Below, one piece after another: positions 15,845 to 24,465 of a stretch of DNA of 61,195 bases. The translations under genes were made by a program, and so were the position numbers. Below the pieces are notes generated by a model, which worked only from the letters and a program-made list of their open reading frames with translations, had not been told where the DNA came from and ran no database searches. Numbering within the stretch: position 1 is the first letter of the stretch; each line of letters starts with the position of its first letter. The stretch is from the NCBI GenBank assembly GCA_019745505.1, contig JAIETE010000092.1, forward strand, positions 1-61,195, read 5' to 3'. The stretch comes from Candidatus Obscuribacterales bacterium. GTDB lineage: Bacteria > Cyanobacteriota > Vampirovibrionia > Obscuribacterales > Obscuribacteraceae.

Positions 15845-18426
15845 GGCAAGAATTTCACAAAACAGAAAGTCAGAGCAGGTATTGCGCATGCGGCCAAAAG
15901 GATGACCGCCACTGCACGACCAAGTCCCCTCGGGATCAAGAATGAGAGTACGAGAAACACAAAAGACAAAATGGTGAATATAACAACAGGCGCCATCGTC
16001 AAAAGCAGGACCAAGTTGGAATCAAGTTTATCCATCAAGAGCCAGACCACGATGGGTCTCAGGCCTTGCTCACCATTGAATGGCAATTGAGGAGCGCCAA
16101 TAGGCTTATACTCCTTGCCGTCTTCGAGCGCATACAGATAAGCCATACCGGCCCTGGCGCTGCGAATGGGTTTGCCGTCCTTTCCGATCAGCTGAACTAT
16201 GAATGCCTGAATATTTCCGCGCGGACTGAGGAAATCTACGGCATAGCAGCGAATTTCACCCGGATGGGCTTTTGGCGTATCGCTCGGAATACCGCCTGAA
16301 AGCAAATCATCGTAAAACTTCGTGCGAGCGTGATCGGCGTCGAGCGAAACAGTTATGCCTTTGCCAACAGTAATGGAATGGAAAGTCGGAACTTCCTTCC
16401 TTTTGGAGTATGGATTCAAGTAATTAAGATCGGCAGCTCCACCGATCAAGTCACCGCTTGTCGGATATTTTTTCGTCCTGGTGAAAACGAGTCCGGCATA
16501 TTGACCGACAATATCGAGTTTGTTGGCGATCTGAATCTCAGGACCGCCATGCAGGTACAATTTCGCCTCGTTTTCATCTACCAGACCGTCATCTGTTCTG
16601 TACATGAGAAACTGCTTTTGCCCGGCTTTCCCCAAAGACATATCCACGGCATCACGCCAATCATCAAGATAAAACTTCAATCTTGCCTTGAGCTTGTTTT
16701 CACCAATCCCAAACTCGCAAGTTGACTCATCCAACAAATTGAAAGTCTTGGCTGAATCCACAGAAACATATTTATGCTGGACGGCAAGAAAAGCTTGCGC
16801 CGCCGTCAACTTTCTTGGAATGAAATTGTATAGGCAATACATTCCTCCAATGACCAGTGCTGCAATGAGGACAAGCACACCTGCAGCATTTGCGGAAGTA
16901 GTGCTCGGATCGACGAGCTGTTGAACGGGCTGATCCGGGTCACGTTTTCCGGCAAACATAGTGGCAATCGTGCCAATCAATCCACCCGTGTCAGGGCCGC
17001 TTGCCACAGGCGGTGCAGTCATGTTTCTAGAAGACATTGACCTAATGGAACGTGCGCTTGTTGCGGCACTGGGTACGGAAGATGCGTTTTGATTATCAAT
17101 CGTGTTGATGGCATCGGAACCCGAGGAAATATCGGCCGGCGACTCGCTGGCAGATTGAAATCCTGATATGCCGGACTCTTGAGCTGAAATCGAAGGCGTC
17201 TCATTAAATGATGGAGCCGGCTGGGGAAAGGCGGGAGTTCCTTCCATTACGGGCGTTTCGTAATGTTCTTGTACGGGCGGAGCTTCTGAAGATTCTGCCG
17301 GTCCCCAGTCATCGAATTGTTCGGCAGGTTGGCCCCAGGAATCATTTTCCATCTGGCTCCAATCGTCTACGGCTGGAGTTTCTGGTTGGGGGGCGGGCTC
17401 CTGCGCGGCAGGCTTTTCATTGGGCGCTGTAACTACTGCCGAATGCGAGCCGGAAATAGATGGATTATCTACGGGAATTTCCTCGTCAAAATCAGCAAAA
17501 TCCGCAACATCTCCGATTTGCTCCTTGCTGATACTGGCAGCGGGAATCGCTGCTTGTTGAGGCAATGTCGGGCGAGAGAACATCGCAGTTTCTTTGATCG
17601 GTCTTGAAAGAACATCAGCTGCCGGAGCTGGTGGCGTCTGTGCCACCGGCGCAGCAGGAGCAGGTGGCGCCACTGCTGGTGGTGCTACTGGCGGAGCGCT
17701 CTCAGCCTGTACCGGCAAGGTCGGTTTTGAAAACATGGCCGTTTCTTTTATCGGCTTCGAAAGAACGTCGGGAGAAGCTGGAGGTTGCTGCGGCTCTGCA
17801 ACAGGAGGAGGCGAATCGGCAGAAATTGCACGAAACGTATAAGTATGTTCAGTCGTCGGCGGTGCGTTCGGAACCTTTGCTTTGTCCGTAATCAATGTAT
17901 TGACGTCGACTTTGCCAGCCTTGACAGACGCTGCAAGTCGAACCAGTTTTTCTGATTGTTCTTGCTTTCCGACCTTTAAACTGACCGCGGCAATGCGCTC
18001 GAGAGCGGCACCGATGGCAGTGACATTATGATTAGGAAGCGGAGCAGTCAGGTTGATGAAGCGTTGATTGAGCTTGATCGCCTCAGAAAATTTTCCCCAG
18101 GACGTATAGATTTCAGACAAGGACTCAGCGCAATAAGCCATGCCATCTGGATTAAACAGGAGTTTTTCAAAAACCTCGCGCAGCATCGGCTCAGCAGCCG
18201 CGAAATTGCCGCCGCCGTATACCTGCTTTGCATTCTCCAATTCCTGGAGAATGTAACTGGGATCACTTTGAGGGTCCGTACTCATTACACAAACACTGGG
18301 CATACTGACGAGCAGGCAAAGCCTACTCATCAAGCTTAGCAGCCCGGGGGCATCGTCGTCGATTATCAGCCGGGAAACGGGATGCGCGGAGGGCAAAATC
18401 AGTCTTTCGGCTGATTCTGCCCTCAA
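15841..18426 (-). CDS. Large TPR protein with Pro-rich linker and membrane segments
   Basis: An 861-codon frame. The N-terminal part (about 50-180) has TPR-like helices. Residues about 190-480 are Pro/Ala/Ser/Glu-rich and disordered, and include a near-duplicate motif (SKPIKETAMFSKPTLP and SRPIKETAMFSRPTLP). A membrane segment lies near 520-545, then an extracytoplasmic beta-rich domain (about 550-790), and two membrane segments close the protein. The start is uncertain: TTG 18426, ATG 18330 (with a hydrophobic segment) or ATG 18285. It is probably an envelope scaffold or sensor; no enzyme motif is visible. Confidence 0.75.
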   Translation of the reverse strand: MRAESAERLILPSAHPVSRLIIDDDAPGLLSLMSRLCLLVSMPSVCVMSTDPQSDPSYILQELENAKQVYGGGNFAAAEPMLREVFEKLLFNPDGMAYCAESLSEIYTSWGKFSEAIKLNQRFINLTAPLPNHNVTAIGAALERIAAVSLKVGKQEQSEKLVRLAASVKAGKVDVNTLITDKAKVPNAPPTTEHTYTFRAISADSPPPVAEPQQPPASPDVLSKPIKETAMFSKPTLPVQAESAPPVAPPAVAPPAPAAPVAQTPPAPAADVLSRPIKETAMFSRPTLPQQAAIPAASISKEQIGDVADFADFDEEIPVDNPSISGSHSAVVTAPNEKPAAQEPAPQPETPAVDDWSQMENDSWGQPAEQFDDWGPAESSEAPPVQEHYETPVMEGTPAFPQPAPSFNETPSISAQESGISGFQSASESPADISSGSDAINTIDNQNASSVPSAATSARSIRSMSSRNMTAPPVASGPDTGGLIGTIATMFAGKRDPDQPVQQLVDPSTTSANAAGVLVLIAALVIGGMYCLYNFIPRKLTAAQAFLAVQHKYVSVDSAKTFNLLDESTCEFGIGENKLKARLKFYLDDWRDAVDMSLGKAGQKQFLMYRTDDGLVDENEAKLYLHGGPEIQIANKLDIVGQYAGLVFTRTKKYPTSGDLIGGAADLNYLNPYSKRKEVPTFHSITVGKGITVSLDADHARTKFYDDLLSGGIPSDTPKAHPGEIRCYAVDFLSPRGNIQAFIVQLIGKDGKPIRSARAGMAYLYALEDGKEYKPIGAPQLPFNGEQGLRPIVVWLLMDKLDSNLVLLLTMAPVVIFTILSFVFLVLSFLIPRGLGRAVAVILLAACAIPALTFCFVKFLP

Positions 18427-18451
18427 ACTTCTCTACAACTCCAACCGGCGA

Positions 18452-18706
18452 CTAAGCAGCTTTGCGAACCGGCAAGCGTTTGTCGGTCGTACGCTCCCTC
18501 AAGGCAGTTCTTGGAAAAACCAAGCTTTGCGGGTTTTTCACAGGATCAAACCCTGTCGAGTCCTGCAACAGATTAAGCGCTCTTTGCTGCGAAGCCTCTT
18601 CGGACGCAAACAATTCTGCAAACAGTCCTTTAAGAGCATCCAACAAATGAGAAGAGGCTCGCTCAACACTGCCCGCATGTCTATCATCATGTACTTGCAT
18701 TCTCAT
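18452..18706 (-). CDS. Small hypothetical protein (84 aa) with strong ribosome-binding site
   Basis: ATG 18706 is preceded on the minus strand by AAGGAGG with a four-base spacer, one of the strongest ribosome-binding sites in the window. The product has a helix SSHLLDALKGLFAELFASEE and a basic C-terminal tail (RTTDKRLPVRKAA). No family is recognised. It lies 26 bases upstream of the large TPR gene on the same strand, so the two may be co-transcribed. Confidence 0.6.
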   Translation of the reverse strand: MRMQVHDDRHAGSVERASSHLLDALKGLFAELFASEEASQQRALNLLQDSTGFDPVKNPQSLVFPRTALRERTTDKRLPVRKAA

Positions 18707-18940
18707 CGGACCTCCTTGCTTCGTTTTTCGGATGCAACGACATCCTCAACAATGCACTTTCGTATCACCTGTGACTAATGACACGAGTGGCATGATAAAG
18801 TTCCTAGACTAATCAGCTTGACATCAGGGTTTTATCTTCGCGGTCCAAATTCAAAATCGCGCAGAAATCTGCCCAGCAGCGTGTTTTGAAAAACGATTCG
18901 CTGCCCGTATATGTATTTGATATGCGAAATCTGCGCGAAT

Positions 18941-21082
18941 CTACCAGAGATAGCAGCGTTTTGTCTTCGGCAACATCATGGTGTTATCGCCTTTCACGTC
19001 GAATGCCTTTTCAAATGCATCCATGTTGGCGAGAGTTCCGTTGACCCGATACTTCGGAATCGGATGCGGATCGGTAGCAGCCATCATATGTTCTTTCTCC
19101 GGACGAATATTGGTCGCCCACGCTTGCGCAAATGAGAGGAAGAAGCGCTGTTCCGGCGTAAATCCTTCGGCATCTCGCGTGCGCGGTTTTCCTTCCAGGA
19201 TCTTTTCCAGGGCCTTGTAGGCGATTGTCAAACCACCCAAATCGGCAGCGGCTTCTCCGGCGACGAGCTTTCCTTTTAGATGGGTGTCACCATCTACGGT
19301 ATAGCCGTCATACTGATTCTCTATCAATGAAATTCTTTCTCTGAAGCGCTTTTCGTCGCCGGCCGACCACCAGTTTTTCATATTGCCTTGAGCGTCGAAT
19401 TTGCTACCCTGGTCGTCGAAACCATGTGTCATCTCATGGCCGATGACCATGCCCATGGCACCGAGATTCGTAGCGTCGTCAGCCTTCGGATCGAAAATCG
19501 TCGGCTGGAGAATACCGGCAGGGAAAACTATCTCGTTCATCTCACTCCAGTAATAGGCATTGACAGTCTGCGGAGTCATCAGCCACTCGGTACGATCGAC
19601 CGGCTTGCCGATCTTGGCAAGATTGCGATTGAACTCGAACTTCTCGGCCCGCAAAACATTGGCAATATAGGAATCTCGACTTATTTTCAGCGCACCGTAG
19701 TCTCTCCACTTGTCCGGATACCCGATCTTCGCTACGAAAGCATCCAGCTTGGCAATTGCATTTTTGCGAGTAGTGTCATCCATCCACTCCAGGACACCGA
19801 GATCCTCGCGCAAAACCTCGCGCAGTCTTTTGACCAGCTTCAGCGCTTTGGCTTTGGCATCCGGGGTGAATGCCGTTTTCACATAGAGCTGACCGACCGC
19901 CTCGCCAATGGCGTGATTGGTCGAATTGACCACGCGCTTCCAGCGAGGCAGATTTTCCTTCTTTCCGGTCAACACTTTTCCGTGGAAGTCGAAATCAGCA
20001 TCGACAAAGCGCGACGACAAATAAGGAGCGGCCGCATCAATCAAATGCCAGCGCAAATAATCCTTCCAGTGCTCCATTGCCACAGCTGAGATTTGATGGT
20101 CCAGCTTTTTGAAAAAGTCGGGCTGACCTACGTTTACTTCACTGATACCTGGATAGCCGATTTCCGAGAAATAAATCGGCCATGAGAAACGCGGAGTCAA
20201 TTCCGTCAGTTCTTTCACATTCATCTTGTGATAGATCTTCTCCGGATCTCGCAACTGAATATTGTCCATCGAAGCCTCAGCCAACTGCGTTTCGATTTCC
20301 AAAATCTTCTCGGCGCGAGTCTTTGCTTCCCCCGAAGGGATGCCCAGAAGTCCTAACATTCGAGCGACGTGATTGAGATACTCCCCGCGAATTTTCTTGA
20401 AACGCTCTGCCTGATTGAAGTAATAATCCTTTTCCGGCAAGCCCAGACCACCTTGCCCTGCCTGCCCGATTACTTTGGTTGCATCTTTGAAATCTTGCCC
20501 GGAGCCAAAAGAGAACAATGCACCGATGCCCATGCTGTGAAGATGCGCAAGTTCCGAACGCAGGTCATCGAGACTCTTCAGATTGTCGATGCGTTTCAGC
20601 TCATCGGCTAGAGGCTTGATATCGTCCTCTTCCAACTTTTTGGTGTCCATACCGACTTTGTAGAAATCGCCGATTTTCTGCTCTACGGTTCCTGACTTCG
20701 ATGCCTTCTTAGCGGCATCTTCGAGCAAATTCCTCACCAGGGTGAGGTTTTTGTCATTGATAATGTTGAGCACGCCCCATTTGTCGTACTCATTCGGTAT
20801 CGGCGTGTTCTTGAGCCAGGTGCCGTTGGCGTACTGGTAAAAGTCCTTTGCGGGCGACACGGACTTATCCATATTCGGGGAAAAAGTCCTCGTGCCGGAA
20901 GGCGAAGCGGTCTTTATATCTCTTGCGCCGCTCTTAGCTTCCGATTTAGATACGGACTTGGAATCAGCTTTTTGCGTTTTCGTTCCGATAGAAGCCGCCT
21001 GCAAAGAGCTCAAAGAGCCCATAAGCAGAGAGATTGCCAGGCTTGCAGCCAGGGGCGCACAAAAATTCTTATTTCTAGCCAT
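18941..21082 (-). CDS. pepO: M13-family (neprilysin/PepO-like) zinc metallopeptidase, exported
   Basis: From ATG 21082 (GGTGG upstream), a 713-residue protein. It has a signal peptide (NFCAPLAASLAISLLMGSLSSLQA), a Ser/Lys-rich spacer, then the large M13 N-terminal domain and the C-terminal catalytic domain. The zinc motif HEMTH is at about 549-553, with the third ligand in GEAAADLGG and the NAYY substrate-binding motif upstream. It ends in CYLW, the C-terminal CxxW typical of M13 proteins. These enzymes cut short peptides outside the cytoplasm. It stands alone, divergent from the RRM gene. Confidence 0.93.
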   Translation of the reverse strand: MARNKNFCAPLAASLAISLLMGSLSSLQAASIGTKTQKADSKSVSKSEAKSGARDIKTASPSGTRTFSPNMDKSVSPAKDFYQYANGTWLKNTPIPNEYDKWGVLNIINDKNLTLVRNLLEDAAKKASKSGTVEQKIGDFYKVGMDTKKLEEDDIKPLADELKRIDNLKSLDDLRSELAHLHSMGIGALFSFGSGQDFKDATKVIGQAGQGGLGLPEKDYYFNQAERFKKIRGEYLNHVARMLGLLGIPSGEAKTRAEKILEIETQLAEASMDNIQLRDPEKIYHKMNVKELTELTPRFSWPIYFSEIGYPGISEVNVGQPDFFKKLDHQISAVAMEHWKDYLRWHLIDAAAPYLSSRFVDADFDFHGKVLTGKKENLPRWKRVVNSTNHAIGEAVGQLYVKTAFTPDAKAKALKLVKRLREVLREDLGVLEWMDDTTRKNAIAKLDAFVAKIGYPDKWRDYGALKISRDSYIANVLRAEKFEFNRNLAKIGKPVDRTEWLMTPQTVNAYYWSEMNEIVFPAGILQPTIFDPKADDATNLGAMGMVIGHEMTHGFDDQGSKFDAQGNMKNWWSAGDEKRFRERISLIENQYDGYTVDGDTHLKGKLVAGEAAADLGGLTIAYKALEKILEGKPRTRDAEGFTPEQRFFLSFAQAWATNIRPEKEHMMAATDPHPIPKYRVNGTLANMDAFEKAFDVKGDNTMMLPKTKRCYLW

Positions 21083-21344
21083 TATTTCCACCAAACACCA
21101 AATAAAGGCAAAGTCTAACAGTTTGCTCACAAACCCGCTCGCACAGCAATGATTTTGCCAAACGGGGGCGAAGTCTCGAGCATTTTTCGGTTTTGTGCGA
21201 AAACGAACTGGAAACGAATTTTAACCGAATATTCGTCGCCGCTTGGCTACCGAAAAGTGCCACCCAACACGGGATTGAATACCAGCCGCCCTTTCCGGGC
21301 TACAGGAGAAAGACAAGCCGCGGCAGAATCAAAGTGGTAAGCCG
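21083..21344. other. Divergent intergenic region between pepO and RRM gene
   Basis: Together with the promoter and leader this spans 326 bases without a gene. Short frames on both strands lack ribosome-binding sites. Apart from the promoter candidate at 21345-21372, I see nothing definite. Confidence 0.4.
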
Positions 21345-21372
21345 TTGAAGATGTGCGCAGGCGTGCGATAAT
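21345..21372 (+). promoter_or_regulatory. Candidate sigma70-type promoter of the RRM gene
   Basis: TTGAAG (21345-21350) and GATAAT (21367-21372) are separated by 16 bases. The expected transcript start is about 30 bases before ATG 21409. Confidence 0.45.
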
Positions 21373-21408
21373 GACGTTTCAGTGTTCCATTTTTTTCCGG
21401 TATTTCGC

Positions 21409-21693
21409 ATGAATAACAAACTTTTCGTAGGTAACCTCTCCTTCAAACTCTCGGAAGCAGAACTCGAGTCGCTCTTCGGTGAATTCGGCACCGTCGTCTC
21501 CTGCTCCATACCGACCGACCGCGAAACCGGCAGAAAACGGGGATTCGCATTCGTTGAGATGGGCAGCCAGGCTGAAGCCGAAGCCGCCATCAAGGGTCTC
21601 AACGGCAGAGATTGCGAAGGTCGTCAAATCGCAGTAAGCATCGCTCAACCGAAGCCGAAAGGCGGCGGAGGCGGCGGCGGACGCAAATACTAA
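21409..21693 (+). CDS. RRM-domain RNA-binding protein (cyanobacterial Rbp type)
   Basis: From ATG 21409, a 94-residue protein consisting of one RNA recognition motif. RNP2 is LFVGNL (about 4-9) and RNP1 is RGFAFVEM (about 43-50), followed by a short Gly-rich tail (KPKGGGGGGGRKY). This is the architecture of cyanobacterial Rbp proteins, which bind single-stranded RNA and are often induced by cold. No clear Shine-Dalgarno precedes the start. The gene is monocistronic, with a promoter candidate and a strong terminator. Confidence 0.93.
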   Translation: MNNKLFVGNLSFKLSEAELESLFGEFGTVVSCSIPTDRETGRKRGFAFVEMGSQAEAEAAIKGLNGRDCEGRQIAVSIAQPKPKGGGGGGGRKY

Positions 21694-21738
21694 AAAGCGA
21701 CCGACACGTATTCACGCATAGCGAAACGTATAAATAGA

Positions 21739-21768
21739 TGGGCAAGTCAAGCGACTTGCCCATTTTGC
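21739..21768 (+). terminator. Strong intrinsic terminator after the RRM gene
   Basis: TGGGCAAGTC (21739-21748) pairs perfectly with GACTTGCCCA (21753-21762) around the tetraloop AAGC and is followed by TTTTGCTT. It may also stop the convergent ABC operon. Confidence 0.85.
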
Positions 21769-21790
21769 TTTCTGGACTCAGCCCCAGAAT

Positions 21791-23176
21791 TCAGTGCGGA
21801 GGCATAGGAATCCAGATGGGAGGCTTTCCTGGAAATTTCATCTTGCTGAGAATGGCGTTGTCATCTGCGTCATGCGGTTTCAAATAAACGTAATAACTGT
21901 CATTGCGTTCGACAAGATCATCTTTCGGCTCGCTTCGAGGACTGATGAGCATGTCGTTGGTAAAGCGAACATGCATGTAATAGGGGAGTAATTGGGTAAA
22001 GTCGGGCACATCGGGAACCATCTCGTATCGCAAAAATTTGGTGCCGGCGATTTTCAACACTTGTGAATTGCCGGACTCCAGGCACTTCATCGGCACTTCC
22101 AACCAACTGGTTCCCACCTGCACAAATCCTCTAACCATAGGCGACATGACATACAAAGGCTCGTCACCCTTGGTATTTCGCAAATAAAGAGTGACTATGT
22201 AAGACTTGCCTTCGCCGAACTCGACCTTCTTCAGGTCCGCCCGCAGTCCTTGCATGGCCAATTCTTCAAGCGCCAGTTTCCTCTGAGCTTTCGCCTGTAT
22301 TTCGGACCGTTCATAGTCGGCAACCGCCCAGTTGAGACACCAGGCGATAACACAGATCGGCACCATCCACGTAACAAAGCGACCCAGGAATAATTCCAGT
22401 CCCTCACCGAGACGAACCTTCTCGCCAGCAGCCTTTTCCGGTGACACATCGTACAGATTGTTTATCGCTTCGATTGCCGGCGGGCGCTCGTCCTTTGTTA
22501 TCCCTTCTTTTTTTGAAACAGTCTCTCCACCGCGCATCTCGATAATCTGATCGGCTCGCGCAGCAATGTCCGGATTGTGTGTCACCACTATCAGTGTCAC
22601 ATTCAAAGCGCGGTGAATATCGATGAGCAGGTTGAGAATCTCCGCTTCGGTCGCTTCGTCCAGATCAGCGGTCGGCTCGTCCGCCAGAAGCAGTTTCGGC
22701 GAATTCACAAGAGCCCTGGCGATCGCAACGCGACGCTGCTCTCCTCCTGACAGTTGCCCGGGAAAAGAATCGTAGCGATGAGACAATCCCACTCGATCGA
22801 GCAGAGCGCGAGCACGTGCGTAAGCTTCACGAGCTGAAATCCTGCCTGAAATCAAGCAGGGAAGCGCGACATTATCTACAGCTCTCAAGGACGGAAGCAG
22901 ACTGGCAAATTGAAATACAAAACCGATTTTCTCGTTGCGTAAATCGGCTCGCTGCGTGTCGTCCAATTTCCACTGATCGACACCATCGATCAAGACCTGG
23001 CCGTTGCTCGGCTTGCTTATTCCGCCGATCATCCCCAGCAGAGTGGATTTACCTGAGCCAGAACGGCCGATGATTGCAAGCGATTTTCCATCACCCAGTT
23101 CAAGACAGAAATTCTTAACGGCTTCTACCGTGTGCTCCCCTGAATAATTCTTGCCGAGATTTTGCAGAGTAAGCAT
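21791..23176 (-). CDS. ABC transporter ATPase fused to a membrane-anchored periplasmic domain
   Basis: The N-terminal ~230 residues are a LolD/MacB-type ATPase: Walker A GRSGSGKST (about 37-45), signature LSGGEQRRVAIA, Walker B LLLADEPTAD. LolD-type ATPases normally end there. This one continues through a linker and one membrane segment (WMVPICVIAWCLNWAV, near 270) into a ~170-residue beta-rich domain with no family I recognise. ATG 23176 overlaps the stop of the permease gene (TGATG), and GAGGGTGG is its ribosome-binding site. It is the third gene of a minus-strand operon with the permease and the beta-propeller. Confidence 0.87.
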   Translation of the reverse strand: MLTLQNLGKNYSGEHTVEAVKNFCLELGDGKSLAIIGRSGSGKSTLLGMIGGISKPSNGQVLIDGVDQWKLDDTQRADLRNEKIGFVFQFASLLPSLRAVDNVALPCLISGRISAREAYARARALLDRVGLSHRYDSFPGQLSGGEQRRVAIARALVNSPKLLLADEPTADLDEATEAEILNLLIDIHRALNVTLIVVTHNPDIAARADQIIEMRGGETVSKKEGITKDERPPAIEAINNLYDVSPEKAAGEKVRLGEGLELFLGRFVTWMVPICVIAWCLNWAVADYERSEIQAKAQRKLALEELAMQGLRADLKKVEFGEGKSYIVTLYLRNTKGDEPLYVMSPMVRGFVQVGTSWLEVPMKCLESGNSQVLKIAGTKFLRYEMVPDVPDFTQLLPYYMHVRFTNDMLISPRSEPKDDLVERNDSYYVYLKPHDADDNAILSKMKFPGKPPIWIPMPPH

Positions 23177-24441
23177 CAACCACCCTCGCCCTGTATCAGC
23201 CGATATGGTTCTTCAAGACTGGCTTTCCATGCGGGCAAAAGCGCTCCCACCAGTCCGACCAGAGAGGAGGCAGCGGCGCACACTATTGCCGCAATCAGAA
23301 TTGTCGCGGGCTCCGGCCATGCGAAGTCTATATGCAGAGTCTCGAGGTAATAAACCAATGAGCGTTGAAACACCAGTAAAAGCCCGGCACCAAATACAAT
23401 GCCAGTAAATCCACCTATGGTGGTAGTGAAGACGGCCTCGGCCAGCAGCATTCGCATAACATCCACATGCCGAGAACCGATCGCACGAAGCAAGCCTACT
23501 TCACGCCGCCGCTCTGAAATAATGCCTGAAAACAAAAGACTGACCATTATCAACATGGCCGCCAGCATCATGGCAGTAAAGCCCAGCATACCGCCGAGCA
23601 AAGCAGCCGTAGCCTGGCGAGTCGAAGTAACTATCGTCGCTCCAGTCACCACCTTCACGCCAGGCAGTTTGGCGATTGCAAAACGAGCTTGTTCAGGTGT
23701 GGCGCCAAATTTCAATTTCACCAGAATCGCAGAGACTTTAGAGCGCTCGAATCCGGCCAGTGAAGGAGAAGCACTTTCATCTTTGACTTTTCCGCGCAAC
23801 ATCTCAACGGTTTCGAAAGTGGTAAAAAACGAATCGTCCAATGGTCCGACACCACTTCTGCCCAGCTTGCCATAGACATTGACCGGTTGATTCGCAGGTG
23901 CAATCTCGTCGCCGATATTTTCGCCTCTTCTGCTGCCGGCAAGAATGTCTCCGGACACCATCACGCGAGGGGCGTGCGCCACCATCCAGGGCAATATCGT
24001 AAAGTCTTTCTTGGCGTCAAACGCGATCAAATTGGCCTTGCATTCCGGCATGCCGGACATTATCGGCACCTGCAAATAAGTCTGCGGCGCCGCTTGAGCA
24101 ATGCCTTCCATCTGCTCGATTCGAGAGACAAGCTTCGCATCCATCAATTCTTCAGTCGGCTGCACGGTAAGAAGTGCACTGGTGATATTCACCATCGCCT
24201 TGGAGGGCACCACTATCAAGTCGGCACCCATTCGCGAAAAGCTTCTGTCCATACTGTTCTTGATACCGCTGGCGACGGTATAAGATGCGAATACGCCGCC
24301 CGTAGACAAAGTCACGGCAAGAACAAGCATGAGCGTTCTGGCAGGTCTGCGAAGCACATTCTGCAAAGCCAGCCGTGTAAAAAGAAAAAGAGTAGCACCG
24401 GGCCGGCGTCCGGTTTTTTTCTCTTCATTTTCGAGCGACAC
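23176..24441 (-). CDS. FtsX/MacB-type ABC transporter permease
   Basis: A 421-residue permease of the LolC/MacB type. It has an N-terminal membrane segment (VLRRPARTLMLVLAVTLSTG), a large periplasmic domain (about 60-270), and three C-terminal membrane helices with the FtsX-family segment RRREVGLLRAIGSRHVDVM. These transporters act by mechanotransmission on envelope substrates rather than classical import. GTG 24441 has AAGAGAAC upstream. It lies 24 bases after the beta-propeller gene and overlaps the ATPase gene. Confidence 0.88.
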   Translation of the reverse strand: MSLENEEKKTGRRPGATLFLFTRLALQNVLRRPARTLMLVLAVTLSTGGVFASYTVASGIKNSMDRSFSRMGADLIVVPSKAMVNITSALLTVQPTEELMDAKLVSRIEQMEGIAQAAPQTYLQVPIMSGMPECKANLIAFDAKKDFTILPWMVAHAPRVMVSGDILAGSRRGENIGDEIAPANQPVNVYGKLGRSGVGPLDDSFFTTFETVEMLRGKVKDESASPSLAGFERSKVSAILVKLKFGATPEQARFAIAKLPGVKVVTGATIVTSTRQATAALLGGMLGFTAMMLAAMLIMVSLLFSGIISERRREVGLLRAIGSRHVDVMRMLLAEAVFTTTIGGFTGIVFGAGLLLVFQRSLVYYLETLHIDFAWPEPATILIAAIVCAAASSLVGLVGALLPAWKASLEEPYRLIQGEGG

Positions 24442-24465
24442 GTTCTCTTGCCTCGAATCCTGACT

